Assembly: GCF_028682395.1 (NCBI RefSeq)
Contig: NZ_JANHLC010000003.1
Span: 372,001 to 436,000, forward strand
Direction of reading: 5' to 3'
Source of the DNA: Pseudomonas putida
GTDB taxonomy: Bacteria; Pseudomonadota; Gammaproteobacteria; Pseudomonadales; Pseudomonadaceae
Length of the DNA: 64,000 nt
Under the pieces are notes generated by a model that worked only from the letters and a program-made list of their open reading frames with translations, was not told the origin of the DNA and did not search any database. Below are positions 1-12,462 of the stretch, in pieces. A program made the position numbers and the translations under genes. Within the stretch, counting starts at the first letter, position 1. Each line of letters opens with the position of its first letter.

Positions 1-207
1 CTTGGCAGCTTCATCGCCGGTGACCCGCAGAGCCACATCGGCCTTGTAGACCTTCAGCTTCGGCCCGCCATCCAGGCCATAGTTGCCAACCAACGGCGGA
101 CTCAGGCTGATGTAACTGACTTTCGGGGCCGCGCCTTCCTTGGCCTCTTCCGCCAAGGCCGCCATGGGCAGTGCCAGGGCCAACATCCACACGATCAACG
201 CTTTCAC
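1..207 (-). CDS. FliL-like exported protein, N-terminal part
   Basis: The first 69 residues of a gene whose 3' end lies outside the window. It opens with a typical signal peptide (MKALIVWMLALALPMAALAEE) followed by a PKVSYISLSPPLVGNYG segment like that of small FliL-family proteins encoded away from the flagellar operon in Pseudomonas. The start is GTG at 207, supported by TAAGGAG a few bases upstream. The protein is probably periplasmic or anchored to the inner membrane. A flagellar role is only suggested by the family name, and nothing flagellar is nearby. Confidence 0.7.
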   Translation of the reverse strand, partial: MKALIVWMLALALPMAALAEEAKEGAAPKVSYISLSPPLVGNYGLDGGPKLKVYKADVALRVTGDEAAK

Positions 208-363
208 AGTTCGCTCCTTATTCGGTTTGGCGCCTAGCATAGCCACACGGCAGGCGATGCCCAAGCACAAGCTTATGGTCGGCTATCAGGGCCAGGCATG
301 CTTGTTGACCCTCTAGCGCACGTACCTACACTTATCGGCCATCACTCCAAAAGGAAGAGCCCG

Positions 364-1341
364 ATGAAAGCCGTGCTGTGCAAAGCCTTCGGCCCCGCCG
401 AGAGCCTGGTGCTCGAAGAGATCGCAGGCCCCGAGCCGAAGAAGAACGAGATCGTGCTGGACGTGCATGCCGCCGGGGTGAACTTCCCCGACACGCTGAT
501 CATCGAGGGCAAATACCAGTTCAAACCGCCCTTCCCGTTCTCCCCGGGCGGAGAGGCAGCCGGGGTGGTCCGCGCTGTAGGCGAGAAAGTCAGCCACCTC
601 AAGGTCGGCGACCGCGTCATGGCCCTCACCGGCTGGGGTAGCTTTGCCGAACAGGTCGCTGTCGCGGGCTACAACGTGCTGCCCATTCCGACGAGCATGG
701 ATTTCACCACCGCCGCGGCCTTCAGCATGACCTATGGCACCTCGATGCACGCACTCAAGCAGCGCGGCCAATTGCAGCCCGGCGAAACCCTGCTGGTGCT
801 CGGCGCCTCGGGTGGCGTCGGCCTGGCAGCGGTGGAAATCGGCAAAGCCATGGGGGCCCGGGTCATCGCCGCCGCCAGCAGCGCCGAGAAGCTAGCAGTG
901 GCCAAGGCAGCCGGGGCGGACGAACTGATCAACTACAGCGAAAGCAGCCTGAAGGATGAGATCAAACGTCTGACCGACGGCCAGGGTGCCGACGTGATCT
1001 ACGACCCGGTGGGCGGCGACCTGTTCGACCAGGCCATTCGCGCCATCGCTTGGAACGGCCGCCTGCTGGTGGTCGGCTTCGCCAGCGGGCGCATCCCCGA
1101 GTTACCGGTGAACCTGGCGCTGCTCAAGGGCGCGGCAGTAATCGGGGTCTTCTGGGGCTCGTTCGCCCAGCGCCAGCCCCAGGACAACGCCGCCAACTTC
1201 CAGCAACTGTTCACCTGGTTCGCCGAAGGCAAGCTCAAGCCACTGGTGTCACAGACCTACCCGCTGGCCCAGGCAGCGCGAGCCATCGATGATCTCGGCC
1301 AACGCAAGGCCGTGGGCAAGGTGGTGGTACAGGTGCGCTAA
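364..1341 (+). CDS. NADPH:quinone oxidoreductase family protein (zinc-less MDR)
   Basis: A 325-residue medium-chain dehydrogenase/reductase of the quinone-oxidoreductase type. An N-terminal GroES-like fold (residues about 1-125, with NFPDTLIIEGKYQ and SPGGEAAG) is followed by a Rossmann domain with the NADPH loop GASGGVG at 147-153. The zinc-binding cysteines and histidines of alcohol dehydrogenases are absent, as expected for this subfamily. It probably reduces quinones or other electrophilic carbonyls in the cytoplasm. The ATG at 364 is preferred over an in-frame upstream start because it begins the conserved fold and follows a purine-rich AAGGAAGAG. The neighbour on the 5' side is divergent, and the gene looks monocistronic. 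Confidence 0.9.
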   Translation: MKAVLCKAFGPAESLVLEEIAGPEPKKNEIVLDVHAAGVNFPDTLIIEGKYQFKPPFPFSPGGEAAGVVRAVGEKVSHLKVGDRVMALTGWGSFAEQVAVAGYNVLPIPTSMDFTTAAAFSMTYGTSMHALKQRGQLQPGETLLVLGASGGVGLAAVEIGKAMGARVIAAASSAEKLAVAKAAGADELINYSESSLKDEIKRLTDGQGADVIYDPVGGDLFDQAIRAIAWNGRLLVVGFASGRIPELPVNLALLKGAAVIGVFWGSFAQRQPQDNAANFQQLFTWFAEGKLKPLVSQTYPLAQAARAIDDLGQRKAVGKVVVQVR

Positions 1342-1356
1342 CCCTCTACCGCCGGC

Positions 1357-2004
1357 TCAGGCGTTGTCGCATCGACAGCGCTTGAGCCGTGCCTCCAGGC
1401 TGCGGTCGGGCATGGCGTGGCTGCGCAGGGCCCTGACGGTCTGTTCGACATAGTCGCGGGTCGTGCCGTAGCGCCCGCTGGCGTTGGCCAGGACCTGCGT
1501 CAGCACTTCGTCCGGCAGCTTGCCGGCATAGGTCGGCAGATGCCGCTCCAGCACAAAGCCCAACGCCTGTACGTTACTGCCATCCTCAAGGCGGCAATTG
1601 AGCCAGTGCGGGCGATAGGACGGCACAGGCATCTCACGCTGCCAGAGGGCAAACAGCGAGGCCTCCAGGTGCTCATCGGGCAGCCGGTAGGCGAAGCCAC
1701 TGCACGAGCCACCACGGTCCAGACCAAATACCAACCCGGGCCATTGCGGCGTACCACGGTGTTCGTGGGACCACAGGTACAGCCCGCGATGATAGCCATG
1801 CACCCGCCCGCGCAGGCGTTCGACCGCCGTGCACTCGGGCCGCCAGATCAGTGATCCATAGGCAAACAGCCAGACCGGACCACCACGGTGCATGGCCAGG
1901 GTGGTTTGCAGGGAAGCGTGCAGTTGCTCGTGGGACAGTTGCGCCCCGAGTTCGAGGCGGGGCGGGTAAAGCGGATCAAGACGTGCAGGATCGGTAACTG
2001 GCAT
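1357..2004 (-). CDS. ChaC-like gamma-glutamylcyclotransferase
   Basis: A 215-residue protein with the FAYGSL nucleotide-loop-like motif at residues 47-52 that defines gamma-glutamylcyclotransferase folds, and a downstream WQREM segment carrying the expected catalytic glutamate. ChaC-type enzymes cleave glutathione to 5-oxoproline and Cys-Gly in the cytoplasm. The ATG at 2004 is chosen over a longer GTG at 2046, which gives an unconserved leader; neither has a strong ribosome binding site, so the exact start is uncertain. It is divergent from the exported protein at 2207 and converges with the quinone oxidoreductase. Confidence 0.85.
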   Translation of the reverse strand: MPVTDPARLDPLYPPRLELGAQLSHEQLHASLQTTLAMHRGGPVWLFAYGSLIWRPECTAVERLRGRVHGYHRGLYLWSHEHRGTPQWPGLVFGLDRGGSCSGFAYRLPDEHLEASLFALWQREMPVPSYRPHWLNCRLEDGSNVQALGFVLERHLPTYAGKLPDEVLTQVLANASGRYGTTRDYVEQTVRALRSHAMPDRSLEARLKRCRCDNA

Positions 2005-2206
2005 GGTGAATCGCGTTCGACTCCCGTAGGCGAGGCAGGTGAACACAAACTGTAACGTACCCGGGGCCCAAAACCACCACCGTACGGCGGCTGGCAGCAG
2101 AAACGGCGCCCGGCTTCAGCCTATGTTCAAGTTACGCAACGCAGACTTTCCGACAATAGGCGTTATCGCGGCAACCTTCCACTCTTGGCCGCACGCGAGG
2201 TGCCTG

Positions 2207-2683
2207 ATGAAAACACTCCCCATGGCGGGGTGGCTGCTACTGGCCCACTCCGGCTTTACACTGGCAAGTGAACTACCCGAGCGCGACGAAGGCTTCTGGT
2301 ACGCCCAGACCAGCGCCTACACCCGACACTTTGCGCCAGACCCGGAGCACAACAATCACCAGGACCTGATCGGCCTGGAGCGCAATGAAGCCTCGGGTTG
2401 GGTGTACGGGGCGGCGACCTTTCGCAATTCATTTCGCCAGCGCTCCTACTATGCCTACGCTGGCAAGCGCTACGACAGCCAGGCCTATCCGGTGTACGCC
2501 AAGCTCACCGGCGGGATGATCCAGGGCTACCGCGGCGAGTATCGCGACAAGATTCCGCTCAACCGCTACGGCGTTGCCCCGGTGATCATTCCGTCCATAG
2601 GCGCCTACGTCGGCCCCGTGGCCGCCGAACTGGTGCTGCTGGGCACCAATGCCGCCATGATCACCACCGGCCTGCGCTTTTAG
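2207..2683 (+). CDS. Small exported protein, probable outer-membrane barrel
   Basis: A 158-residue protein with a signal peptide (MKTLPMAGWLLLAHSGFTLAS), then a body rich in aromatic and Gly residues (FWYAQTSAYTRHF, FRQRSYYAYAGKRY) that ends in GLRF. A terminal Phe after alternating residues is a usual mark of an outer-membrane beta-barrel. Similar Pseudomonas proteins are, as I recall, often labelled sn-glycerol-3-phosphate transporter, a name that fits neither the size nor the sequence. I would treat the function as unknown. ATG 2207 is chosen because it begins the signal peptide; the longer in-frame extension to 2039 has no coding character. Confidence 0.75.
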   Translation: MKTLPMAGWLLLAHSGFTLASELPERDEGFWYAQTSAYTRHFAPDPEHNNHQDLIGLERNEASGWVYGAATFRNSFRQRSYYAYAGKRYDSQAYPVYAKLTGGMIQGYRGEYRDKIPLNRYGVAPVIIPSIGAYVGPVAAELVLLGTNAAMITTGLRF

Positions 2684-2702
2684 TCAGTCGTCGCGCCTCG
2701 GC

Positions 2703-3671
2703 TCAGGGCCTGGGTGCATAGGCAAAGACATCGGCACGCATCTGGTGGGCATCCATACCGGCCTCAACCAGGGCATCGAGGGTCGCGTAGATCATCGCCG
2801 GCGAGCCGCTGGCGTAGACATGCACTCCCGCCAGGTCGGCGATATCCTCGCACACAGCCTCGTGCAGCATGCCGCAGCGCCCTTCCCAGCCACACAGGTC
2901 GCTGACGACCTTGTGCAGGAACAGGTTGGGCAACGCCTGCCATTCGTCCCAGTGTTCCAGCGTGTAGAAATCCTCCGGTCGGCGCACGCCCCAGTACAGA
3001 TGGACCGGGTGGCGAAAGCCATGGGAGCGGCAATGCTCGATCAGGCTGTGCATCTGAGCCATGCCCGTGCCGGCAGCGATCAAGACCAGCGGGCCATCGG
3101 GCAACTCGGCCAGGTGAGTGTCGCCAAACGGTAACTGGATACGAGCCAGGCGCTCGCGCTGCAACTGCTCGACCAGATGGCGGGCACTGGCCTCGCGTGC
3201 AAGTACATGCAGTTCCAGGTCACGCCCGGCGCTGGGCGGGGACGCCAGGGAAAACGCCGATTTCTCACCGTTCTCACGCTCGATCAGCAGGTACTGCCCG
3301 GCGTGATAGCGCGGTGGTTTGCCCGCTGGCGCACGCAGGCGCACCCGCCAGACATCGCCGCCGACTTCGACACACTCCGTCAACTGACACGCCAGGCTAC
3401 GCACCGGCAGTTCTCCCAGGGCAAGCACGCCATCCCAGAGCACCACGCAGTCTTCCAGGGGCTGTGCAATGCAAGTGTAGAACTCGCCGTGGTCCTGCAC
3501 GTTGCCCGCCTGCTCGACCCGACCCTCCACCAACAAGGCGCCGCAAATATGGCAATTGCCGTTGCGACAGCTCTGCGGGCATTCATACCCCAGACGCCGT
3601 GCCGCATCGAGAATCCGCTCGCCGGGCAGTGTCTCTAGCACCGCGCCGGACGGCTGCAAGGTTACGCGCAT
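2703..3671 (-). CDS. 2Fe-2S flavodoxin-type NAD(P)H reductase (AscD/Fre-like)
   Basis: A 322-residue two-part electron carrier. Residues 1-90 form a plant-type ferredoxin domain with cysteines 35, 40, 43 and 67 (C-x4-C-x2-C-x23-C) to hold a 2Fe-2S cluster. The rest is a ferredoxin-NADP reductase module with an FAD segment (YHAGQYLLIERENG, SAFSLASPP) and an NAD(P) segment (LIAAGTGMAQM, YASGSP). Homologues are annotated CDP-6-deoxy-glucoseen reductase, but the context next to ubiD makes a general flavin or electron-transfer role more likely. The start ATG overlaps the ubiD stop as TGATG, so translation is probably coupled. Confidence 0.9.
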   Translation of the reverse strand: MRVTLQPSGAVLETLPGERILDAARRLGYECPQSCRNGNCHICGALLVEGRVEQAGNVQDHGEFYTCIAQPLEDCVVLWDGVLALGELPVRSLACQLTECVEVGGDVWRVRLRAPAGKPPRYHAGQYLLIERENGEKSAFSLASPPSAGRDLELHVLAREASARHLVEQLQRERLARIQLPFGDTHLAELPDGPLVLIAAGTGMAQMHSLIEHCRSHGFRHPVHLYWGVRRPEDFYTLEHWDEWQALPNLFLHKVVSDLCGWEGRCGMLHEAVCEDIADLAGVHVYASGSPAMIYATLDALVEAGMDAHQMRADVFAYAPRP

Positions 3672-5137
3672 CAATCTATTCCTAGCTGATTCCAGATGGC
3701 ATCGATGCGGCGGGTGACCGCTTGATCCTTGACGATAACCCGACCCCATTCGCGCGTGGTCTCGCCCGGCCATTTGTGGGTGGCGTCCAGGCCCATCTTC
3801 GAGCCCAGGCCGGACACCGGCGAGGCGAAGTCGAGGTAGTCGATCGGGGTGTTGTCGATCATGACCGTATCGCGTTTGGGGTCCATACGCGTGGTAATGG
3901 CCCAGATCACGTCGTTCCAGTCGCGGGCATTGATATCGTCGTCGGTGACAATAACGAACTTGGTGTACATGAACTGTCGCAAAAACGACCAGACACCCAA
4001 CATCACGCGCTTGGCATGGCCCGGATACTGTTTCTTCATGGTCACCACCGCCATGCGGTAGGAACAGCCTTCAGGCGGCAGGTAGAAGTCAGTGATTTCC
4101 GGGAACTGCTTTTGCAGGATCGGCACGAACACTTCGTTCAAGGCTACCCCGAGGATCGCCGGCTCATCAGGCGGGCGGCCGGTATAGGTGCTGTGGTAGA
4201 TCGGCTTGACCCGGTGGGTGATGCGCTCGACGGTAAATACCGGGAAGCTGTCCACCTCGTTGTAGTAGCCGGTGTGATCACCATAAGGACCTTCGTCAGC
4301 CATTTCACCGGGATGGATCACACCTTCCAGCACGATCTCTGCGCTGGACGGCACCTGCAGATCGTTGCCCCGGCATTTCACCAGTTCAGTGCGGTTGCCG
4401 CGCAGCAGGCCGGCGAACGCATATTCGGAAAGGCTGTCCGGCACCGGCGTCACCGCGCCCAGGATGGTTGCCGGGTCGGCGCCCAGGGCCACCGATACCG
4501 GGAACGGCTGGCCCGGATGCTTCTCGCACCACTCGCGATAGTCCAGTGCGCCACCACGATGGCTGAGCCAGCGCATGATCACCTTGTTGCGACCAATGAC
4601 CTGCTGGCGATAGATGCCCAGGTTCTGACGGTCCTTGTTCGGCCCCTTGGTGATGGTCAAGCCCCAGGTAATCAGCGGCCCGACGTCGCCCGGCCAGCAG
4701 GTTTGCACCGGCAGCATGCTCAGGTCGACATCGTCGCCTTCGATGACCACTTCCTGGCAGGGGGCGTCCTTGACCACCTTGGGCGCCATGGCAATGATCT
4801 TGCGAAAAATCGGCAGCTTCGACCAGGCGTCCTTGAGACCCTTCGGCGGTTCGGGCTCCTTGAGGAACGCCAGCAACTTGCCGATCTCGCGCAGCTCGCT
4901 GACCGCTTCGGCCCCCATGCCCAGCGCAACGCGCTCGGGAGTGCCGAACAGGTTGCCCAGCACCGGAATGTCATAACCCGTCGGGTTCTCGAAGAGCAGG
5001 GCCGGCCCTTTGGCGCGCAAGGTGCGATCACAGACCTCGGTCATTTCTAGCACTGGGGACACCGGAACCTGGATGCGCTTGAGTTCGCCGCGCTGTTCCA
5101 AGCCGCTGATAAAGTCGCGCAAGTCGCGATATTGCAT
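3671..5137 (-). CDS. ubiD: 4-hydroxy-3-polyprenylbenzoate decarboxylase
   Basis: A 488-residue UbiD, the prenylated-FMN-dependent decarboxylase that removes the carboxyl group of 3-polyprenyl-4-hydroxybenzoate in ubiquinone synthesis. The start [19 protein letters not shown] matches the family start, and the diagnostic [11 protein letters not shown] block is present in the middle of the protein. Length is normal. It is the first gene of a two-gene unit with the ferredoxin-reductase at 2703-3671 (TGATG junction). The upstream gene rho ends at its own terminator, so ubiD has its own promoter in the 5138-5234 interval. Confidence 0.97.
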   Translation of the reverse strand: MQYRDLRDFISGLEQRGELKRIQVPVSPVLEMTEVCDRTLRAKGPALLFENPTGYDIPVLGNLFGTPERVALGMGAEAVSELREIGKLLAFLKEPEPPKGLKDAWSKLPIFRKIIAMAPKVVKDAPCQEVVIEGDDVDLSMLPVQTCWPGDVGPLITWGLTITKGPNKDRQNLGIYRQQVIGRNKVIMRWLSHRGGALDYREWCEKHPGQPFPVSVALGADPATILGAVTPVPDSLSEYAFAGLLRGNRTELVKCRGNDLQVPSSAEIVLEGVIHPGEMADEGPYGDHTGYYNEVDSFPVFTVERITHRVKPIYHSTYTGRPPDEPAILGVALNEVFVPILQKQFPEITDFYLPPEGCSYRMAVVTMKKQYPGHAKRVMLGVWSFLRQFMYTKFVIVTDDDINARDWNDVIWAITTRMDPKRDTVMIDNTPIDYLDFASPVSGLGSKMGLDATHKWPGETTREWGRVIVKDQAVTRRIDAIWNQLGID

Positions 5138-5234
5138 GCGTGAGCCTCTTTGTCCGTGCCGTTCGGGGGCATGAGTTTAGCGCCGAACCGGCCTGTTCTG
5201 AAGGGCAGAGCCCCGGTGGAAACGCTCAGACAGC

Positions 5235-5256
5235 AAAAAGCCGGGTTTCCCCGGCT
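5235..5256 (-). terminator. Rho-independent terminator after rho
   Basis: On the minus strand AGCCGGG and CCCGGCT form a 7-bp GC-rich stem (5239-5245 with 5250-5256), followed directly by a T run (complement of 5235-5239). It lies about 20 bases past the rho stop codon and separates rho from ubiD. Confidence 0.85.
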
Positions 5257-5274
5257 CTTGCTGGCCTGCTCGAC

Positions 5275-6534
<1,260 letters not shown>

Positions 6535-6734
6535 ATAGGAATGACGTAATCATTTATGGAGGGGGGGAAATTAAGCTTTTGGCTTAATGAGGCCGCGCCG
6601 CTGGAGAAGGCGACAGGATCGCGTACTTTGTTCGAAAAGGAATGCGTCGGCGACGGCTTGCAGGGGGCACTGGAGAAACCAGTGCGGGGCCGAATGTAAC
6701 ACCTGGGTTTCACAGCGTCTAGTGCCCAGGAATG
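6535..6734 (-). promoter_or_regulatory. Structured rho leader with C-rich tract and upstream ORF
   Basis: The 200 bases between the trxA terminator and rho hold, on the rho mRNA strand, a hairpin GCACTGG/CCAGTGC (6667-6685) and a hairpin ATTAAGC/GCTTAAT (6570-6588). A run of C and T follows (complement of 6559-6570), then an ATG at 6553 opening a ten-codon ORF that overlaps the rho start in another frame and ends at 6521. E. coli rho is autoregulated by attenuation in its leader; a C-rich tract would suit Rho loading. That this leader does the same is inference. Confidence 0.4.
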
Positions 6735-6763
6735 AAAAAGCCCCGCTATTTGCGGGGCTTTTC
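6735..6763 (-). terminator. Bidirectional terminator after trxA
   Basis: AGCCCCGC (6739-6746) pairs with GCGGGGCT (6752-6759) around a 5-base loop, with five A on one side and four T on the other. It is about 15 bases past the trxA stop and can stop transcripts from either side. Confidence 0.9.
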
Positions 6764-6779
6764 TGGTGCAATCGGACGC

Positions 6780-7109
6780 TTAGATATTGGCGTCGAGGAA
6801 AGCCGCCAGTTGCGATTTCGACAGCGCGCCAACCTTGGTCGCTTCAACATTGCCGTTCTTGAACAGCATCAGCGTCGGGATACCACGCACGCCATGCTTG
6901 GCCGGGGTCTCCTGGTTTTCGTCGATGTTGAGCTTGGCAACGGTCAATTTGCCTTTATAGGTTTCAGCAATTTCGTCCAGAACCGGGGCAATCATCTTGC
7001 ACGGGCCGCACCATTCAGCCCAGTAGTCGACCAGCACGGCGCCTTCGGCCTTGAGAACATCGGCCTCGAAGCTAGCGTCGCTGACGTGTTTGATAAGATC
7101 GCTGCTCAT
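6780..7109 (-). CDS. trxA: Thioredoxin 1
   Basis: A 109-residue cytoplasmic thioredoxin with the redox motif WCGPC (Cys34 and Cys37), the buried Asp in LVDYW, and the cis-proline loop GIPTL. It reduces disulfides in ribonucleotide reductase, methionine sulfoxide reductase and others, and is recharged by thioredoxin reductase. The ATG at 7109 follows GGAGACTTCC. A longer in-frame start at 7151 adds a non-conserved tail and has no ribosome binding site. It is divergent from ppx, with 311 bases between them. Confidence 0.97.
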   Translation of the reverse strand: MSSDLIKHVSDASFEADVLKAEGAVLVDYWAEWCGPCKMIAPVLDEIAETYKGKLTVAKLNIDENQETPAKHGVRGIPTLMLFKNGNVEATKVGALSKSQLAAFLDANI

Positions 7110-7420
7110 GGAAGTCTCCGTGGTTGTAAGCAAAAAAACGTCGCTCATCATAGCTGGCCTTCCTGCGTTCAGGAAGCCGGAGATGATTGAGTCTCGCTAT
7201 CGTGGCTCATGATTCCGGATATAGCTCAAGCGCGATAGCGCTGGGAAAAACCTGTTTTTTTTCGTTTTTTCACAGCGACTCTTCTGCGCTGCAAGCATGA
7301 TAGTTGCCAGCTGTATTAAGGATTCGATCCTGCTCTATATCAATGCTTACGTTGCTGCGCGTTGGCGACAGCGGTTGATCGTGGCACGATGCTCAGGTTA
7401 TCGACCGAGACCCTTTAACC
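7110..7420. other. trxA-ppx divergent intergenic region
   Basis: A 311-base gap with no convincing gene. It carries a hairpin CTTCCTG/CAGGAAG (7159-7176) in the trxA leader. A long inverted repeat GCTATCG (7196-7202) / CGATAGC (7233-7239) is followed on the plus strand by GCTGGGAAAAACCTG and then eight T (about 7255-7262) and a further six T. The last arrangement resembles a terminated short transcript read toward ppx. Promoters for both flanking genes should be here, but I cannot place them with confidence. Confidence 0.4.
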
Positions 7421-8923
7421 ATGCCCCATTCCAAAGCCAAGAATCTTTCCCTGATCGCTGCCATCGACCTGGGTTCGAATAGCTTCCACATGGTCGTGGC
7501 CAAGGCTCAGAATGGCGAAATTCGCATTCTCGAACGGCTCGGCGAGAAGGTCCAACTGGCAGCCGGTATCGATGAAGAACGCCAGCTCAACGAAGAGTCC
7601 ATGCAGCGCGGTCTCGACTGCCTCAAGCGCTTCGCCCAACTGATCAACGGCATGCCCCTGGGCGCCGTGCGTATCGTCGGCACCAACGCCCTGCGTGAAG
7701 CCCGCAACCGCGGCGAATTTATCCGCCGCGCCGAGGAAATCCTTGGGCACCCGGTGGAAGTCATCTCCGGACGCGAAGAAGCCCGCCTGATCTACCTGGG
7801 TGTCTCCCACACCCTCGCCGACACCCCGGGCAAGCGCCTCGTCGCCGATATCGGCGGCGGCAGTACCGAATTCATCATTGGTCAGCGTTTCGAACCACTG
7901 CTGCGCGAAAGCCTGCAGATGGGCTGCGTCAGTTTTACCCAGCGTTATTTCCGCGACGGCAAGATCACCCCGGCCCGCTATGCCCAGGCCTACACAGCCG
8001 CGCGCCTGGAGATCATGAGCATCGAACATGCCCTGCATCGCCTGAGCTGGGATGAGGCGATTGGTTCGTCCGGCACCATCCGCGCCATTGGCCTGGCGCT
8101 CAAGGCCGGCGGCCATGGCAGTGGCGAAGTCAACGCCGAGGGCCTGGCCTGGCTCAAGCGCAAGCTGTTCAAGCTGGGTGATGTGGAGAAGATCGACTTC
8201 GAAGGCATCAAGCCCGACCGTCGCACCATCTTCCCTGCCGGCCTGGCCATTCTCGAAGCCATCTTCGATGCCCTCGAACTCCAGCGCATGGACCATTGTG
8301 ACGGCGCTCTGCGTGAGGGCGTGCTTTACGACCTGCTGGGCCGCCATCATCACGAGGACGTCCGCGAGCGCACCCTGAGCTCCCTGATGGAGCGCTACCA
8401 CGTCGACCTGGAACAGGCCGCACGCGTCGAGCGCAAGGCCCTGCATGCATTCGATCAAGTGGCCGAGGCCTGGGGCCTGGACGACGGGATCTGGCGTGAG
8501 CTACTCGGCTGGGCGGCCAAGGTCCATGAAGTCGGCCTGGATATCGCCCACTACCATTACCACAAGCACGGCGCCTACCTGATCGAGCACTCCGACCTGG
8601 CCGGTTTCTCCCGGGAAGACCAGCAAATGCTTGCCCTGCTGGTGCGCGGCCATCGCCGTAACATCCCCAGGGACAAGTTCGCCGAGTTCGGTGATGAAGG
8701 CACCAAGCTGATCCGCCTGTGCGTACTGCTGCGCTTTGCGATTCTGTTCCACCATATCCGCGGCACCCAGACCATGCCCCAGGTCTCCCTGCATGCCGCA
8801 GGCGACACCCTCGAGGTGCTGTTTCCGGAGAACTGGCTGGATGAAAACCAGTTGACCCAGGCTGACTTCGCCCAGGAAGCCGAGTGGCTGACGCGTGTCG
8901 GTATCGAGCTGAAGATCCGCTAA
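7421..8923 (+). CDS. ppx: Exopolyphosphatase
   Basis: A 500-residue Ppx/GppA phosphatase that removes terminal phosphates from inorganic polyphosphate. The actin-like ATPase fold starts with [10 protein letters not shown] (Asp16-Met24), and the second phosphate loop [10 protein letters not shown] follows near residue 145. A C-terminal HD-like domain ([24 protein letters not shown]) is present, giving the full long form. It faces ppk, and the two stop codons are separated only by a strong hairpin. Ppx and Ppk thus form a converging pair with opposite activities. The ribosome binding site is weak. Confidence 0.96.
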   Translation: MPHSKAKNLSLIAAIDLGSNSFHMVVAKAQNGEIRILERLGEKVQLAAGIDEERQLNEESMQRGLDCLKRFAQLINGMPLGAVRIVGTNALREARNRGEFIRRAEEILGHPVEVISGREEARLIYLGVSHTLADTPGKRLVADIGGGSTEFIIGQRFEPLLRESLQMGCVSFTQRYFRDGKITPARYAQAYTAARLEIMSIEHALHRLSWDEAIGSSGTIRAIGLALKAGGHGSGEVNAEGLAWLKRKLFKLGDVEKIDFEGIKPDRRTIFPAGLAILEAIFDALELQRMDHCDGALREGVLYDLLGRHHHEDVRERTLSSLMERYHVDLEQAARVERKALHAFDQVAEAWGLDDGIWRELLGWAAKVHEVGLDIAHYHYHKHGAYLIEHSDLAGFSREDQQMLALLVRGHRRNIPRDKFAEFGDEGTKLIRLCVLLRFAILFHHIRGTQTMPQVSLHAAGDTLEVLFPENWLDENQLTQADFAQEAEWLTRVGIELKIR

Positions 8924-8960
8924 AAAAACGGCGGCGACTACATCGCTGTAGTCGCCGCCG
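8922..8960 (-). terminator. ppk terminator overlapping the ppx stop codon
   Basis: A 14-bp perfect stem, CGGCGGCGACTACA (8929-8942) with TGTAGTCGCCGCCG (8947-8960), has a 4-base loop. On the minus strand it is followed by seven T, which are the A run that includes the ppx stop codon TAA. It terminates ppk; on the plus strand the T tract is poor. Confidence 0.92.
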
Positions 8961-9005
8961 CTTGTTCAGGCTGTACGACCGCGTGGCGGTCGCCTTCCCT
9001 ATCGA

Positions 9006-11225
9006 TCAACGCACAGTCAACACCGGGCTGCTCAGGCGCTCGAGCAGTGTCGCCTGGGCGCTGCGCGGGTTCTGGTTGCCGGTCGGCGTGTTGCGAATAT
9101 ACCGCCCGTCCGACTGCAGGCTCCAGCTGTGGGTGTTGTCGGTCAGGTAGCTTTCCAGCTCCTTCTTGACCCGCAGGATCAACTTCTTGCCCTCAACCGG
9201 GAAGCAAGTCTCGACACGCTTGTCGAGGTTGCGCTCCATCCAGTCGGCGCTGGACAGGAACATCTGCTCATCCCCGCCATTGAGGAAGTAGAACACCCGC
9301 GTGTGCTCCAGGAAGCGACCGATGATCGAGCGCACGTGGATATTGTGCGAAACCCCGGCAATCCCTGGGCGCAGGCAGCACATGCCGCGCACCACCAGGT
9401 CGATGCGCACGCCCGACTGGCTGGCCTTGTACAGCGCACGGATGATCTTCGGATCGGTCAGCGAGTTGAACTTGGCAATGATGTGCGCCGGCTTGCCGTC
9501 GAGGGCGAACTGCGTCTCGCGGGCAATCATGTCGAGCATGCCCTTCTTCAGGGTGAACGGCGCATGCAGCAATTTCTTCATGCGCAGGGTCTTGCCCATG
9601 CCGATCAGTTGGCTGAAGAGCTTACCAACGTCTTCACACAGCGCGTCGTCGGAAGTCAACAGGCTGTAGTCGGTATAAAGACGGGCGTTGCCGGCATGGT
9701 AGTTACCCGTGCCCAGGTGCGCGTAACGCACGATTTCGCCCGCTTCACGCCGCAGGATCAACATCATCTTGGCGTGGGTCTTGAAGCCGACCACACCGTA
9801 GATCACCACCGCGCCCGCCGCTTGCAGACGGCTGGCCAGTTGCAGGTTGGACTCTTCATCGAACCGCGCACGCAGCTCGATCACCACCGTGACTTCCTTG
9901 CCGTTGCGTGCGGCATCGACCAGGGCGTCGACGATTTCCGAGTTGGCGCCACTGCGGTACAGGGTCTGGCGCACGGCCAGGACGTGAGGGTCCTTGGCAG
10001 CCTGGCGCAGCAGATCGACGACCGGAGTAAACGACTCGAACGGGTGCAATAGCAGAATGTCCTGCTTGCTGACCACGCTGAAAATATTCTCGCTGTTCTG
10101 CAGCAGCTTGGGGATCTGCGGCGTGAATGGCGTGTATTGCAGCTCCGGGTGACTGTCCAGGCCAGTGATGCTGAACAGCCGCGTCAGGTTGACCGGACCG
10201 TTGACCTGGTACACCTCGGTCTCGCTCAGGTTGAACTGTTTGAGCAGGTAGTCGGACAGATGCTTGGGGCAGGTATCGGCCACTTCCAGGCGCACGGCAT
10301 CGCCGTAACGACGCGAAAACAACTCGCCGCGCAGGGCGCGCGCCAGGTCTTCGACATCTTCGGTGTCCACGGCCAGGTCGGCGTTACGGGTCAGGCGGAA
10401 CTGGTAGCAGCCCTTGACCTTCATGCCCTGGAACAGATCGTCGGCGTGGGCGTGGATCATCGAGGACAGGAACACATAGTTGTCGCCAGGCCCGCCCACC
10501 TCTTCCGGCACCTTGATGATCCGCGGCAGCAGGCGCGGTGCCGGGATGATCGCCAGGCCCGAATCACGACCGAAGGCATCGATGCCTTCGAGCTCGACGA
10601 TAAAGTTCAGGCTCTTGTTCACCAGCAACGGAAAGGGGTGCGTCGGATCAAGGCCAATGGGGGTGATGATCGGCGCGATCTCGTCACGGAAGAAGCGGCG
10701 GACCCATGTCTTGAGCTTGGTGGTCCAATAGCGCCGGCGGATAAAGCGCACCTGGTGCTTTTCCAGCTCCGGCAACAGGATATCGTTGAGGATCGCGTAC
10801 TGGCGGTCGACATGACCGTGTACCAGTTCGCTGATCCGGGCCAGGGCCTGGTGCGGTTGCAGGCCATCAGCGCCCGCTTGCTCGCGGGCGAAGGTAATCT
10901 GCTTCTTCAGGCCGGCCACGCGAATTTCGAAGAACTCATCCAGGTTGCTGGAAAAGATCAGCAGAAACTTCAGCCGCTCCAGCAGCGGATAGGATTCATC
11001 CAGCGCCTGCTCAAGCACGCGGATATTGAATTGCAGTTGCGACAGCTCACGATGGATGTACAGGCTGCTGTCATCCAGGCTCGGGAGCACGATCGTCGGA
11101 GCCGTCGCGGGCACCTCGGCGGCAACCGCCGGCGGGGCCTCGAGCTCCGGCGGGGTTTCGTCGATCTGCTCGACCACCGGGTGAGCTTCTTCTACTGCAG
11201 CTTCGCTGAGTCCTTCGGTATTCAT
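9006..11225 (-). CDS. ppk: Polyphosphate kinase 1
   Basis: A 739-residue PPK1 that builds polyphosphate from ATP. The body runs from about residue 50 with [14 protein letters not shown]. The phosphorylated histidine is His484 in FKTHAKMM, and the second histidine is in GRFLEHTR of the C-terminal phospholipase-D-like domain. The first 45 residues are an acidic Ala/Pro/Glu-rich extension absent from E. coli PPK. ATG 11225 follows AGGAACACTCG. It begins 18 bases after the hemB stop, so both are probably co-transcribed. It converges on ppx. Confidence 0.97.
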   Translation of the reverse strand: MNTEGLSEAAVEEAHPVVEQIDETPPELEAPPAVAAEVPATAPTIVLPSLDDSSLYIHRELSQLQFNIRVLEQALDESYPLLERLKFLLIFSSNLDEFFEIRVAGLKKQITFAREQAGADGLQPHQALARISELVHGHVDRQYAILNDILLPELEKHQVRFIRRRYWTTKLKTWVRRFFRDEIAPIITPIGLDPTHPFPLLVNKSLNFIVELEGIDAFGRDSGLAIIPAPRLLPRIIKVPEEVGGPGDNYVFLSSMIHAHADDLFQGMKVKGCYQFRLTRNADLAVDTEDVEDLARALRGELFSRRYGDAVRLEVADTCPKHLSDYLLKQFNLSETEVYQVNGPVNLTRLFSITGLDSHPELQYTPFTPQIPKLLQNSENIFSVVSKQDILLLHPFESFTPVVDLLRQAAKDPHVLAVRQTLYRSGANSEIVDALVDAARNGKEVTVVIELRARFDEESNLQLASRLQAAGAVVIYGVVGFKTHAKMMLILRREAGEIVRYAHLGTGNYHAGNARLYTDYSLLTSDDALCEDVGKLFSQLIGMGKTLRMKKLLHAPFTLKKGMLDMIARETQFALDGKPAHIIAKFNSLTDPKIIRALYKASQSGVRIDLVVRGMCCLRPGIAGVSHNIHVRSIIGRFLEHTRVFYFLNGGDEQMFLSSADWMERNLDKRVETCFPVEGKKLILRVKKELESYLTDNTHSWSLQSDGRYIRNTPTGNQNPRSAQATLLERLSSPVLTVR

Positions 11226-11243
11226 CGAGTGTTCCTGTGAGAG

Positions 11244-12365
<1,122 letters not shown>

Positions 12366-12462
12366 CTACTGTAAGATTTGTTAACGCGCAGACACATTTG
12401 GATACTTTCCTCGCCGAGCTCGAAGCGTTAGGCTGCGCGTTCATTTCGCCAGCATCCAGATA

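Noticed and set aside
1357..2046. GTG 2046 as start of the ChaC-like protein
   Set aside because: It adds 14 unconserved residues and has no ribosome binding site; ATG 2004 is equally placed for the fold and simpler.
3722..5050. 442-codon open frame on the plus strand opposite ubiD
   Set aside because: Its sequence is rich in His, Arg and Gln with no domain; it is the GC-rich shadow of ubiD, whose family match is clear.
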